From positions 1 to 64,000 of the forward strand of contig DASXYG010000085.1 in assembly GCA_036502625.1 (NCBI GenBank): a stretch of DNA of 64,000 bases, given 5' to 3'. The stretch is from DASXYG01 sp036502625 (GTDB lineage: Bacteria > Actinomycetota > Actinomycetes > Streptosporangiales > Streptosporangiaceae). Positions 33,393 through 42,872 of this stretch are shown piece by piece. The stretch's first letter is position 1. Each line of letters begins with the position of its first letter. Under the pieces are notes generated by a model, which saw nothing but the letters and a program-made list of their open reading frames with translations, ran no database searches and was not told the origin of the DNA. Position numbers and translations under genes: made by a program.

Positions 33393-35105
33393 GTGTTCAC
33401 GCTGACCGGCGAGTCGGGCGTTGTCTACCAGGTGGAGGACGTACCGTTCAACGCCGCGGACGGCCCCGCGAGGCTGCACCAATGCCACGACCCCAACGGC
33501 CGTGAGCGGATCGCCAAGCTCTACGCAACGCCGGTCACCGACCCGCGCGCGGCCGAGGGCGTCCGCACGGCGGCGACCCGGGGCGACGCCACGCTCCCCC
33601 AGATCGACGGCGGCACGGCGGGCGAGACGCCCGAGACCTCGATCAACTTCCCCATCGACGTCCTGTCCGACGGGCCCGGCGTGATCGGCGTGGTCCTGCC
33701 CGCCGTCCCCCGCCCGTTCCTGTACGACGACGGCAGGCCGCGCACGTTCGACGGCCTGTCCTCGGCCGCGGCCAACCCGCCCGCGTCGGCGTACCGCGCC
33801 GCGGTGATGATCCAGGTCGGCGAGATCCTCGCCGTGCTGGAGGAGGCGGAGCTGGTGCACGGCGACGTCTCGCCGTGGAACGTGCTCTGGCGCGCCGACG
33901 TGCCCCACGCGTACCTCTTCGGCTGCGACGGCCTGGCCCAGCCCGGCCCCGGCGCCGCGGCCGACCGCGCCTACACCGACCCGCGCCTGGCCGCGGGCCG
34001 CGTCACCGCGCCCGACACGTACAGCGACCGCTACGCCCTGGCCGTGCTCATGTACCGCGGCCTGCTGCTCAACCCGGACGCACCCGCCCTCACCGGCGGC
34101 GCCTGGCAGCCGCCCACGGGCCTGCCCGGCGACCTCGACCCGCGGATGCGCGACCTGTTCGACCACGCGTTCGGCGACCCCGACGCCACCGACGCCCGCC
34201 CGACCGCGGCGCAGTGGCGCGACACGCTGCGCGGCGTGTTCCTCAACCCGGACGGCAGCTACAACGCCGAGGCCGTCGCCGTACTCGACCGCTACGTGCA
34301 GCGGTTCCGCGACGCGGCCGCGCCCCCGACCGGCGCGCCCGGCGGCCCACCGCCCGGCACCGCGGTCCTGCCCGCGTTCGGCGCGGCGGCGATGGGCCCG
34401 GGTCCCGGCGGGCCCGGCCCCGGCGGTCCCGGTCCGGGTGGTCCCGGTCCCGGCGGCTACGGTCCCCCAGGCGGCTACGGCCCCGGCGGCCCCGGTTTCG
34501 GCCCAGGCGGCCCGCCGCCGAAGCGGGGCATGTCGCCGGCGCTGCTCATCACCATCATCGCCGTGCCGGTCGTGGTGGTCGGCCTGCTCATCGCCGGCGT
34601 CGTCGTGTGGGGCACGATGCAGCACCGCGCCGCCGTCGCGCTCGCCACCTCCACCCCGAGCGACCCGTACGCCAGCCCGACCGATCCGTACGCCACCCCC
34701 ACCGACCCGTACGCCACCCCCACCGACCCGTACACCACGCCCACCGACTCCTATCCCACCTACACACCGGCGCCCGACCCCACCACCCCGTACGACCCTC
34801 CCTCGACGTACTCGCCGCCGGAGGAGCACTACGGGGCCATCGCGGTGGCCAGTGACGGCAGGGTGGGCAAGTCGTGGGACTACTCCTCGTCGAGCACCGC
34901 CGAGTCGCGGGCGATGAGCGAGTGCGCCCGCTCGACGTGCAAGGTCCTCACGTCGTTCGTCAACAGTTGCGGCGCCGTCGCCTACAACCCCGCCACCAAC
35001 AGGTACTGGGGCGGCCACGGCGACACCAAGGGCGAGGCCGAGAGCAACGCCATCGGCAACGCCGGCGGCGGCCACTGGATCGCCTGGGTCTGCACGACCC
35101 GCTAG
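33393..35105 (+). CDS. membrane kinase-like / DUF4189 fusion protein
   Basis: A 570-residue protein with an unusual order of parts. Residues 1-320 form a divergent protein-kinase-like domain: Lys42 in IAKLY could be the ATP lysine, HGDVSPWN (156-163) replaces the HRD loop, and CDG (Asp179) stands where DFG is expected; the Gly-rich loop is weak. Residues about 325-378 are Gly/Pro repeats, one membrane helix follows at 384-408, then a (TDPYATP)n linker and, from 479 to 570, an extracellular DUF4189 domain with four cysteines. GTG 33393 has GGAGG six bases upstream. A sensor with an external DUF4189 head and an internal kinase or pseudokinase is the natural reading. It is monocistronic. Confidence 0.85.
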   Translation: MFTLTGESGVVYQVEDVPFNAADGPARLHQCHDPNGRERIAKLYATPVTDPRAAEGVRTAATRGDATLPQIDGGTAGETPETSINFPIDVLSDGPGVIGVVLPAVPRPFLYDDGRPRTFDGLSSAAANPPASAYRAAVMIQVGEILAVLEEAELVHGDVSPWNVLWRADVPHAYLFGCDGLAQPGPGAAADRAYTDPRLAAGRVTAPDTYSDRYALAVLMYRGLLLNPDAPALTGGAWQPPTGLPGDLDPRMRDLFDHAFGDPDATDARPTAAQWRDTLRGVFLNPDGSYNAEAVAVLDRYVQRFRDAAAPPTGAPGGPPPGTAVLPAFGAAAMGPGPGGPGPGGPGPGGPGPGGYGPPGGYGPGGPGFGPGGPPPKRGMSPALLITIIAVPVVVVGLLIAGVVVWGTMQHRAAVALATSTPSDPYASPTDPYATPTDPYATPTDPYTTPTDSYPTYTPAPDPTTPYDPPSTYSPPEEHYGAIAVASDGRVGKSWDYSSSSTAESRAMSECARSTCKVLTSFVNSCGAVAYNPATNRYWGGHGDTKGEAESNAIGNAGGGHWIAWVCTTR

Positions 35106-35117
35106 CGCCCGGTCAGG

Positions 35118-37664
35118 TCAGGCCTCCGCGGCCAGGATGTCGACGGTGCCCGCCGCGCCGTCCACGCGGAGCCGGTCGCCGTCGGTGATGCGCATCGTGG
35201 CGTTTCCGCAGCCCACCACCGCCGGTATGCCGAGCTCGCGGGCGACGATCGCGGCGTGCGACAGCGGCGCCCCGATGTCCGTGACGACGGCGGCGGCGCG
35301 CGGGAACAGCGGGGTCCACCCGATGTTCGTCACGGTCGTCACCAGGATGTCGCCCTCGGCGAGCCGGCCGCCGTCGGACACGTCGCCGATGACCCGCGCG
35401 ACCCCCTCCACCACGCCCGCCGCGCCGGGGAACCCGGTCACGGTGGCGGACGCGGGCCGCGTGGCGTGCGCGTCGTACAGGTCGGCGCGGCGGTCCGGGT
35501 CGGCGGCCCAGCGGAACGGGTCGAACCGGCCGCGGATCAGCGTCGGGTACGGCGGCAGCGCACGGTAGCGCTCGTACGTGGCCCGCCGTACGCCCACCTT
35601 CCCCAGCGCGGACTCCGCACCGCCGAGCACGTCCACGACCTCGTCGATGGACAGGAAGAACAGGTCGTCGCCGCGGCCGGTCAGCTCCCCGGCGCGGCGT
35701 ACGACGTCGCGCAGCACCCAGAAGCAGCGCACCACCTCCGAGCGCACCTCCTCGCGCCCGCGCGCCGCGTTCGCCCAGCGGTCGAGCCGCGCGCGCGTGG
35801 CGGCCGCCTTGCGGGGATAGCGTGCGTCGAACCGGCGCCACGCGGCCGCGCGCGCCTCCTCCTGGCGGGCGAGCAGCGCGCCGGTGCCGCGCGTGCCGGA
35901 CCGTACGCCCGCGAGCTGCCGGTCCAGCCACTCCGGGTCCTCGGCGGGGCGCGGCAGCGACACCTCGAACTCGTCGGGACCCCGGTGCCCGTACGTACGG
36001 GCGAAGGCCGCGCGGTCGATCTCCCCGGCCGCCAGCTCCTCCAGCGCCCGCAGTGGGCCGAGGCTGGCCAGCCCGCCGCCGCCGGCCAACCCGGTGAACA
36101 GCGCGTTCGCGTCCGCGTCGCCCACCATGGCGCGCAGCTTCTTGCGGACGGTGACCAGCGCGGCGCCGTCCTGCCGGCCGGCCGCGGACAGCATCCGCGA
36201 GCACAGGTGGAAGTACGGCTCGATCTCCGCCCGCCACAGCCGGACGAGCCCGGCGGCATCGGCCGCGGCGACGCGGCCGCGCAGGTCGGCGCAGCGGTCC
36301 GGGCCGGCGGCGACGAACGCGGCGATGTGCTTCTTGTCCGCGCGCACGGTGCGGAGCGTGCGGATCGCGACCGGGGTGATGCCGCGCAGCACCCGCCACC
36401 GCGACAGCGGCACCCGCGGGATCGTCACGCCGTCCGGCAGCCGCCCGAACACCTCCTCGGTGAGGTCGACGAACCGCGCCATGCTGACGCCGACGGTCGC
36501 GGCGAGGGTGTAGGAGAGGCTGAGGTTCATGTAGAAGCGCCCGCCGACGCTGCCGTACGCCCGGTAGCCGGGCAGCGACGCGGTCGCCATGGCCTCCCCC
36601 ATGAACGCCTTGACCAGCGACCACGTGCAGGGCGTCATCACGCTGGGGATCGCCTCGCCGAGGTTCGCGTTCGTCCAGAGGTAGTCGCCGGCGAGGCTGT
36701 CGTTCCAGGTCTCGTACGCGGTGGCGGATGCGGTGACCGGCCGCGCCTGGACGACGTACGTGGCGCCGTCCTGCCGCGCCCACTCGACATCCATCGGCGT
36801 CCCGTACAGCTCCTCGATACGCTCCCCAATGCGAGCCAGCTCACCGGCCGCGGCATCATCGAGCACGGCCACGCGCCGAAGCTCCTCCGGCACCGGAACC
36901 TCGCGAGTGCCGTCCGGTGTGCGCACGGTCATCACGGCCTTGTCCGCCGTACGCCGCTCCGCGACCTCCCACGCCCCGCCGTCCCGCCGCGTGAGCGCCA
37001 CGGAGTCCGGCGTCACCTGCCCCCCGACCACCGCCTCGCCGAGCCCCCACGACGCGTTCACCACCGTACGATCACGCGCCCCGGTAGCCGGGTCCGCGGT
37101 GAACAGAACCCCCGCGGCGTCCGCGTCCACCAGCTCCTGCACCACGACCGCAAGCGTCACATCCCCCTGCGCCACCCCGTTCCGCTCCCGATAAGCGATC
37201 GCCCGCGCGTTCCAGAGCGAGGCCCAGCACCGCCGCACGGCCTCGACCACCGCATCCGCACCCCGCACATTCAGAAAACTGTCCTGCTGCCCCGCGAACG
37301 ACATCCCCGGCAGATCCTCCGCCGTAGCCGACGACCGCACCGCCACGGCCACTGCCCCAAGCTCCCCGTACGCGGAGCGGATCGCGGCCGCGATCTCCGG
37401 GGGGATCGGCGCCTCGGCGAACAGGTGCGCGATGCGGGGGGCGGCCTCGGGGCCGCGCTCCCCCACCTCCGCCAGGATCGCGTCCTGGAGGGCGCCCGCG
37501 GTGAAGCGGCGGTAGGCCTCCGTGGTGACGTGGAAACCGGGCGGCACGGGGAGCCCGGCGGCGGCGAGGCGGGCCAGGGACGCGCCCTTGCCGCCGAGCT
37601 CGGCCAGGCCGGCGCCCGTACGGACGGCGAGGGGGGCGACGAGGGGTGCCGCGGATGTGGTCAT
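35118..37664 (-). CDS. PEP-synthase/rifampicin phosphotransferase-like enzyme
   Basis: An 848-residue enzyme with the three-part build of rifampicin phosphotransferases: an N-terminal ATP-grasp domain (VAVRSSATAEDLPGMSFAGQ, then GVLFTADP), a large variable middle domain (about 320-740), and a C-terminal swivelling phosphohistidine domain with His803 in LSHAAIVARELG. Length agrees with Rph (about 860) rather than PEP synthase (about 790 with a PEP-binding barrel, not seen here). The reaction would move the ATP beta-phosphate to an acceptor. The acceptor is unproved. ATG 37664 overlaps the tetR-type stop by four bases (ATGA), so both are made from one message under that regulator. Confidence 0.83.
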   Translation of the reverse strand: MTTSAAPLVAPLAVRTGAGLAELGGKGASLARLAAAGLPVPPGFHVTTEAYRRFTAGALQDAILAEVGERGPEAAPRIAHLFAEAPIPPEIAAAIRSAYGELGAVAVAVRSSATAEDLPGMSFAGQQDSFLNVRGADAVVEAVRRCWASLWNARAIAYRERNGVAQGDVTLAVVVQELVDADAAGVLFTADPATGARDRTVVNASWGLGEAVVGGQVTPDSVALTRRDGGAWEVAERRTADKAVMTVRTPDGTREVPVPEELRRVAVLDDAAAGELARIGERIEELYGTPMDVEWARQDGATYVVQARPVTASATAYETWNDSLAGDYLWTNANLGEAIPSVMTPCTWSLVKAFMGEAMATASLPGYRAYGSVGGRFYMNLSLSYTLAATVGVSMARFVDLTEEVFGRLPDGVTIPRVPLSRWRVLRGITPVAIRTLRTVRADKKHIAAFVAAGPDRCADLRGRVAAADAAGLVRLWRAEIEPYFHLCSRMLSAAGRQDGAALVTVRKKLRAMVGDADANALFTGLAGGGGLASLGPLRALEELAAGEIDRAAFARTYGHRGPDEFEVSLPRPAEDPEWLDRQLAGVRSGTRGTGALLARQEEARAAAWRRFDARYPRKAAATRARLDRWANAARGREEVRSEVVRCFWVLRDVVRRAGELTGRGDDLFFLSIDEVVDVLGGAESALGKVGVRRATYERYRALPPYPTLIRGRFDPFRWAADPDRRADLYDAHATRPASATVTGFPGAAGVVEGVARVIGDVSDGGRLAEGDILVTTVTNIGWTPLFPRAAAVVTDIGAPLSHAAIVARELGIPAVVGCGNATMRITDGDRLRVDGAAGTVDILAAEA

Positions 37665-38473
37665 CGCGATGTGCTCTTTCCGGCGCGTGCGGGCGGGGTG
37701 AGGACGGCGGCCAGCTTGCGTTCGGCCAGGTCGAGAGCCGCGTCGAGGAACCGGGTGGTGGCCTCGGCGACGGCCGCGGTGGGCGCGGGGGCGCCGCGCG
37801 CGGGGGCGAGCGCGCGGTCGATCGTCTCGGCGAGGAGCCCGGCCATCTCCTCGTCGGGCCGCGCCATGTCGCCGCGCAGCCACGGCGTGAAGAAGAACCC
37901 GGTGAACGTGGATCCGACGATGGTCAGCAGCGCATCGGCCTCGAGGTCGTCACGTACGGCCCCCGCACGCCGCAGCTCATCCAGATACCCCCGCAACGCC
38001 TCGACCGCCGCCCTGTCCTCGCCACCGGAGCCGCGCCCCGCGCCCGAGCGCGTCGGCGCCCCGCCGTGCTGGTCGTGCGCGAGTTTGCCGATCACGTCGA
38101 GGTCGCGTACGAGGACGGCGCGCAGCAACGGCCGCCGGGTGAGCGCCGCGGCCAGCGCGCGGATCAGCGCGCGCGGTGTACGCCCCCCGGCCTCGGCGGC
38201 GAGCCGGTCGCGTGCGTCGGTCAGCAGCAGGACGCGCTCGCGCCGGAGCAGCGCCACGAACAGCGCGTCGCGGCTCTTCCAGTGCAGGTAGACGGTGCCC
38301 TTCGCGATGCCGGCGCGGCGCGCGATGTCGTCGATGGTCGTCTTCCCGTAGCCCAGCCGCACGATCAGCGCGGCGGCGGCGTCGAGGATCCGCCCCGCGC
38401 GCTCGTCCCGCTCCTCCGGCACCCCCCGCGCCACACCGCCCCCAAGTTTGACTGAATCATCGAATTTGGTCAT
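37661..38473 (-). CDS. TetR-family regulator
   Basis: A 270-residue TetR regulator. The N-terminal helix-turn-helix is at about residues 25-70 (ILDAAAALIVRLGYGKTTID, IARRAGIAKGTVYLHW). The C-terminal ligand domain is longer than usual, with a Gly-rich loop (GGAPTRSGAGRGSGG) and FTGFFFTPWLRGD. ATG 38473 is used because the HTH begins soon after; no ribosome site is evident, and transcription may start at or very near the ATG. It overlaps the Rph-like gene, its likely target, and is divergent from the zinc dehydrogenase gene across 58 bases, which it may also control. Confidence 0.88.
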   Translation of the reverse strand: MTKFDDSVKLGGGVARGVPEERDERAGRILDAAAALIVRLGYGKTTIDDIARRAGIAKGTVYLHWKSRDALFVALLRRERVLLLTDARDRLAAEAGGRTPRALIRALAAALTRRPLLRAVLVRDLDVIGKLAHDQHGGAPTRSGAGRGSGGEDRAAVEALRGYLDELRRAGAVRDDLEADALLTIVGSTFTGFFFTPWLRGDMARPDEEMAGLLAETIDRALAPARGAPAPTAAVAEATTRFLDAALDLAERKLAAVLTPPARAGKSTSR

Positions 38474-38531
38474 CACGTCACGAGGCAAGCTACGCCCGGC
38501 CCCGGTACGGGTCAAGCGGATAATCGGCGGC

Positions 38532-39545
38532 ATGGGCGAGACGATGCGCGCGTGGGTGGTGGACGTACCGGGCCCGATGGCCACGAACCCGTTGCGGATG
38601 ACCGAGCTCCCGGTGCCCGAACCGGCCCCCGGCGAGGTGCTGGTCCGCGTCGAGGTGTGCGCCGTGTGCCGTACGGACCTGCACCTCGCGGAGGGCGACC
38701 TCCCGCCGCACCGCCCCCGTACGGTGCCCGGCCACGAGGTGGTCGGGCGGGTGGCGGCGCGCGGCGACGGCGCGCGTACGGACCTCGCGGTGGGCGACCG
38801 GGTGGGCGTCGCGTGGCTGCGCCACACCTGCGGCGTCTGCCGCTACTGCCGCCGCGGCGCGGAGAACCTCTGCCCCGAGTCGCGCTACACCGGCTGGGAC
38901 GCCGACGGCGGCTTCGCCGAGTTCACCACCGCGCCCGCGGACTACGTCTACCGGCTCCCGGACGGCGACCCGGCGCGGCTGGCCCCGCTGCTGTGCGCGG
39001 GCATCATCGGCTACCGCGCCCTCGACCAGGCGGAGCTGCCGCCCGGCGGCCGCCTCGGGGTGTACGGGTTCGGCGCGTCCGCGCACCTCACCGCGCAGGT
39101 CGCGCTGGCACGCGGCGCCACCGTCCACGTCCTGACGCGGGCCGCGGCCGCGCGTGAGCTGGCACTGGAGCTCGGCGCGGCGTCGGCGAACGGCGCGTAC
39201 GACATGCCGCCCGAGCCGCTGGACTCCGCGATCCTGTTCGCCCCGGTCGGCGACCTCGTGCCGCCGGCGCTTGAGGCGCTCGACGCGGGCGGAACGCTGG
39301 CGATCGCGGGCATCCACCTCACGGACGTGCCGCCGCTGAACTACGAGCGGCACCTGTTCCGCGAGCGGCGCCTGCGCAGCGTCACCGCGAACACCCGTGC
39401 GGACGGCCGCGCCCTGCTGGACCTGGACGCCGCGCGTCCGCTGGCGGTGACCACCACGGCGTACCCGTTCACCGCCGCCGACCAGGCCCTCGCCGACCTC
39501 GCCGCGGATCGCGTGAACGGCGCGGCGGTCCTCCGCGTGAGCTGA
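38532..39545 (+). CDS. zinc-dependent alcohol dehydrogenase
   Basis: A 337-residue medium-chain zinc dehydrogenase. Catalytic zinc ligands are in CAVCRTDLH and GHEVVG, the structural zinc site is complete (CGVCRYCRRGAENLC), and the nucleotide fold carries GVYGFGASAHLTAQ. This is the AdhA-like branch common in actinobacteria that acts on primary or aromatic alcohols. ATG 38532 or the ATG four codons later are both possible. GATAAT at 38519-38524 ends eight bases before the first ATG, so the message may be nearly leaderless. Divergent from tetR; it has no partner gene on its own strand and ends 15 bases from der. Confidence 0.9.
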   Translation: MGETMRAWVVDVPGPMATNPLRMTELPVPEPAPGEVLVRVEVCAVCRTDLHLAEGDLPPHRPRTVPGHEVVGRVAARGDGARTDLAVGDRVGVAWLRHTCGVCRYCRRGAENLCPESRYTGWDADGGFAEFTTAPADYVYRLPDGDPARLAPLLCAGIIGYRALDQAELPPGGRLGVYGFGASAHLTAQVALARGATVHVLTRAAAARELALELGAASANGAYDMPPEPLDSAILFAPVGDLVPPALEALDAGGTLAIAGIHLTDVPPLNYERHLFRERRLRSVTANTRADGRALLDLDAARPLAVTTTAYPFTAADQALADLAADRVNGAAVLRVS

Positions 39546-39560
39546 CCCGGGGCGCGGCGC

Positions 39561-40946
39561 CTACTTGCGCTGCTTCTTCTCCCGGATGCGCATGGAGACG
39601 TGGATCGGGGTGCCCTCGAATGGGAAGTCCTCGCGGAGGCGCCGCTCGATGAACCGGCGGTACGCGGGCTCGAGGAACCCCGTGGTGAACAGGATGAAGT
39701 GCGGCGGGCGGGTGCCCGCCTGCGTGGCGAACAGCACCTTCGGCTGCTTGCCGCTGCGCACGGGCGGCGGCTTCGCGGCGATCTGCTCGTTCAGCCAGGC
39801 GTTCAGCCGCCCGGTGGGGATGCGGCGGTCCCAGTTCTCCAGCGCCGTCTCCAGCGCCGGGACCAGCTTCTCGACGTGGCGGCCGGTGCGGGCGGAGATG
39901 TTCACCCGCGGCGCCCAGCTCACCCGGAAGAGCTGCCGGTCGATCTCGCGCTCGAGGTCGTCGTGGCGGTCCTCGTCGAGCCGGTCCCACTTGTTGAACA
40001 CCAGCACCAGCCCGCGCCCGGACTCCGCGACCATCGTGATGATCCGGAGGTCCTGCTCGGCCAGCGCCTCGCTCGCGTCGATCAGCACGACCGCGACCTC
40101 GCTGCGCTGCAGCGCGCCCTGGGTGCGCATCGAGGCGTAGTAGTCGGCGCCCTGGAGCTCGCGGAACCGCCGCCTGATTCCGGCGGTGTCGACGAAGCGC
40201 CAGGTGACGCCGCCGAGGTCGATCAGTTCGTCGACCGGGTCGCGGGTGGTGCCCGCGACGTCGTCGACCACCACGCGGGACTCCCCCGCCAGCTTGTTCA
40301 GCAGGCTGGACTTCCCGACGTTGGGACGGCCGAGCAGCGCGATGCGGCGCGGGCCGCCCTCGACGTCGAACCGTTCCGCGGGCGCCTCGGGCAGCGCGGC
40401 GAGCACCTCGTCGAGGAGGTCGCCGCTGCCGCGCCCGTGCACGGCGCTGACGGCGTACGGCTCGCCGACGCCCAGCGACCACAGGGCCGCGGCGTCGGCC
40501 TCGCCGCGCCGGTCGTCGACCTTGTTGGCGGCCAGCACCACCGGCTTGCCGGACCGGCGCAGGATGTCGGCCACGGCCTCGTCGGCGTCGGTGGCGCCCA
40601 CGGTGGCGTCGACCACGAAGAGGATCACGTCGGCCGCCTGCACGGCCAACCGCGCCTGGTCGGCGACCTGGGCGGCGAGGCCGTCGGAGGAGGGGACCCA
40701 GCCGCCGGTGTCGACGACGGTGAAGGACCTGCCGCTCCACGACGCGTCGTACGCGACCCGGTCGCGGGTGACGCCCGGTACGTCCTCGACCACCGCCTCG
40801 CGGCGGCCGAGAATGCGGTTGACCAGCGTTGACTTGCCGACGTTGGGACGACCGACGACCGCGAGGACGGGCAGCACGGGGGCTGCCTCGTCATCGACCC
40901 CGATCGCGTCGTCGTACGCCGGGTCGTCCAGGGTGGGCTCGTTCAT
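39561..40946 (-). CDS. der: ribosome biogenesis GTPase Der (EngA)
   Basis: A 461-residue Der with two tandem GTPase domains and a C-terminal KH-like domain. Domain 1 has GRPNVGKSTLVN, DTGG and NKVD; domain 2 has GRPNVGKSSLLN, DTAG and NKWD. The C-terminal part (VLFATQAGTRPPHFILF, then GTPIHVSMRIREKK) is typical. Der acts in assembly of the 50S ribosomal subunit. An acidic 20-residue N-terminal tail precedes the first G1 loop, as in other actinobacteria. ATG 40946 overlaps the cmk stop by one base (TGATG). It is the last gene of the conserved core block. Confidence 0.97.
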   Translation of the reverse strand: MNEPTLDDPAYDDAIGVDDEAAPVLPVLAVVGRPNVGKSTLVNRILGRREAVVEDVPGVTRDRVAYDASWSGRSFTVVDTGGWVPSSDGLAAQVADQARLAVQAADVILFVVDATVGATDADEAVADILRRSGKPVVLAANKVDDRRGEADAAALWSLGVGEPYAVSAVHGRGSGDLLDEVLAALPEAPAERFDVEGGPRRIALLGRPNVGKSSLLNKLAGESRVVVDDVAGTTRDPVDELIDLGGVTWRFVDTAGIRRRFRELQGADYYASMRTQGALQRSEVAVVLIDASEALAEQDLRIITMVAESGRGLVLVFNKWDRLDEDRHDDLEREIDRQLFRVSWAPRVNISARTGRHVEKLVPALETALENWDRRIPTGRLNAWLNEQIAAKPPPVRSGKQPKVLFATQAGTRPPHFILFTTGFLEPAYRRFIERRLREDFPFEGTPIHVSMRIREKKQRK

Positions 40947-41632
40947 CAGGCCGGAACCCGCTCCTTGACCAGGTGCAGGACCTCGTCGATCACGTCGTCG
41001 AGGCCCATGTCCGTCGAGTCGATCAGTACGGCGTCGGCGGCCTTCGCGGACTGCGCCGCGTCGAGCCGGTCGCGGCGGGCCATCTCGGCCTCGTTCGCGT
41101 CGACCGACACGCGCTCGGCGTTGCGGTCGCCCGTACGGCGCCGGGCCCGCGCCTCGGCGCTGGCCGTCAGGTAGACCTTCACGGGTGCGTCCGGGGCCAC
41201 GACGGTGCCGATGTCGCGGCCCTCGACGACGATTCCCGCGCCGCGGTCGCACGCGGCGCCGGCGATCTCCCGCTGCCGCGCGATCAGCCAGGCCCGGATC
41301 TCGGGCACGGAGCTCACCGCGCTGACGGAGTTGGTGACCTCCCGGCTTCGGATGGGCCGGGAGACATCGGTTCCGTCGACCGCCACGGTCGGCGCTCCGG
41401 GATCGGTACCGATCTCAAGGCCGGGCTCCCCCGCGCGGGCCGCGATCGCGGCCGGGTCGGCGAGGTCCACGTCATGCGTGATCATCCACCACGTGGTGGC
41501 CCGGTACATCGCTCCGGTATCGAGATAGGCGAAGCCGAGCGCCCGAGCGACTCCACGGGCCGCGCTGGACTTGCCCGACCCTGACGGACCGTCAACGGCG
41601 ATGACGGTTCCGGTGTGCTCTGGCGTGCTCAC
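40946..41632 (-). CDS. cmk: cytidylate kinase
   Basis: A 228-residue CMP/dCMP kinase, providing CDP for nucleic acid and phospholipid synthesis. The P-loop is GPSGSGKSS near residues 15-23, followed by YLDTGAMYRATTW, the long CMP-binding insert, GRDIGTVV and RRTGDRN. GTG 41632 is the family start. Directly coupled to der by a one-base overlap. The 135 bases upstream to tyrA show no gene and may hold a cmk-der promoter, although transcription from tyrA could also continue. Confidence 0.97.
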   Translation of the reverse strand: MSTPEHTGTVIAVDGPSGSGKSSAARGVARALGFAYLDTGAMYRATTWWMITHDVDLADPAAIAARAGEPGLEIGTDPGAPTVAVDGTDVSRPIRSREVTNSVSAVSSVPEIRAWLIARQREIAGAACDRGAGIVVEGRDIGTVVAPDAPVKVYLTASAEARARRRTGDRNAERVSVDANEAEMARRDRLDAAQSAKAADAVLIDSTDMGLDDVIDEVLHLVKERVPA

Positions 41633-41767
41633 GCCCTGCCTTCCCCTCCGGGGTTCACATCACATCCATCGCGGGTCGGCCATCACCCGTTACCCGCACA
41701 TCCATCCGCAGCACAGGCTACCGTTCCGCGGCCGTCCTCGCGCCCGCGGCCGCCGGGCGTACGGGCG

Positions 41768-42850
41768 TCAGTGCACGTTGAAACCCTGCTCGCGCAGCGC
41801 GGCCGCCAGGGTCGCGGCGGACTCGGGGCGTACGGAGAGCTGGACCAGGGCGGCGGGCAGCCCCGGGGAGTGCTCCAGGGCGACGTCCTCGATGTTGACG
41901 GCGGCCTCGCCCGCCGCGGCGAAGATGCGGGCCAGCTCGCCCGGTTTGTCGCCGATGACGACCGGGACGACCGCGAACTCGCGCTGCGGGCCGCCGTGCT
42001 TGCCGGGGATGCGGCCGCGGCCGGTGTTGCCGCGGCGCAGGAGGTCGGCGACGCCGTCGGCGGCGCCGGGCGCCGCGTCGTCCATCTCGCGCAGCCGCAG
42101 GGCGGTCGCGGACAGGTCGCCGGCGACCGCTTCGAGGATGTCGGCCACCGGGCCGGCGTTGTTGCCGAGGATGCCCATCCACAGCGCCGGGTCGCTGCCG
42201 GCGATGCGCGTCACGTCGCGTACGCCCTGCCCGGCCAGGCCGAGCGCCACCTCGGGGGCGTCCACCAGGCGCGCGGCCACGGCGGCCGACGTGACGTGCG
42301 GCGCGTGGGAGACCAGCGCCACCGCGCGGTCGTGCGCCGCCGCGTCGACCTCCACGGCGTTCGCCCCGCACAGCTCGATGAGCGCGCGTACGCAGGCCAG
42401 GGCGTCGGCGCCGGTCTTGCCGGTCGGGCAGACCGCCCACGGGCGGCCCAGGAAGAGGTCGGCGCGCGCGGCGGCCGGGCCCGAGGTCTCCCGGCCGGCC
42501 AGCGGGTGACCGGGCACGTACGCGCCGAGGTCGCAGCCGTGTTCCTCGGCGGCGAGCAGCGGGCGCACCTTCACGCTCGCGACGTCGGTGCAGAAGCGGG
42601 CGACGCCGCGGCGCTGGATGTTCGCCACGGTGGCGGCCACGTGGTCCGGCGGCACGGCCACCACGGCGAGGTCGACCGGCTCGGAGTCGTTCCACGGGCG
42701 CCCGGCGCCGAGGTCGGCGGCGAGCGCCACGGACGCCGGGTCGCGGTCGCTGAGCAGCACGTCCACGCCCTGGGCGCGCAGGGCCAAGGCCACGGACGTA
42801 CCGATCAGGCCGGTGCCCGCGACGCCCACGGAGTGCGGCTCAGCGCCCAT
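41768..42850 (-). CDS. tyrA: prephenate dehydrogenase
   Basis: A 360-residue TyrA. The NAD-binding fold begins GVAGTGLIGTSVALAL, and GHPLAGRETSG contains the conserved prephenate-site His. The C-terminal 70 residues (VIGDKPGELARIFAAAGEAAVNIEDV) form an ACT domain, probably for feedback by tyrosine. It makes 4-hydroxyphenylpyruvate from prephenate. It follows aroH after 22 bases, joining the last two steps of this branch of aromatic synthesis in one unit. Confidence 0.96.
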   Translation of the reverse strand: MGAEPHSVGVAGTGLIGTSVALALRAQGVDVLLSDRDPASVALAADLGAGRPWNDSEPVDLAVVAVPPDHVAATVANIQRRGVARFCTDVASVKVRPLLAAEEHGCDLGAYVPGHPLAGRETSGPAAARADLFLGRPWAVCPTGKTGADALACVRALIELCGANAVEVDAAAHDRAVALVSHAPHVTSAAVAARLVDAPEVALGLAGQGVRDVTRIAGSDPALWMGILGNNAGPVADILEAVAGDLSATALRLREMDDAAPGAADGVADLLRRGNTGRGRIPGKHGGPQREFAVVPVVIGDKPGELARIFAAAGEAAVNIEDVALEHSPGLPAALVQLSVRPESAATLAAALREQGFNVH

Positions 42851-42872
42851 CGATCCGCCTTCTCCCGTGCGT

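Noticed and set aside
38400..38540. A rifamycin-associated element upstream of the tetR/Rph-like operon
   Set aside because: A GGCAAGC-like fragment is present near 38484, but I could not find a convincing inverted repeat of that element.
41633..41767. A tRNA gene in the cmk-tyrA gap (GGTTCACATC resembles a T-loop)
   Set aside because: No matching acceptor, D or anticodon stems could be formed.
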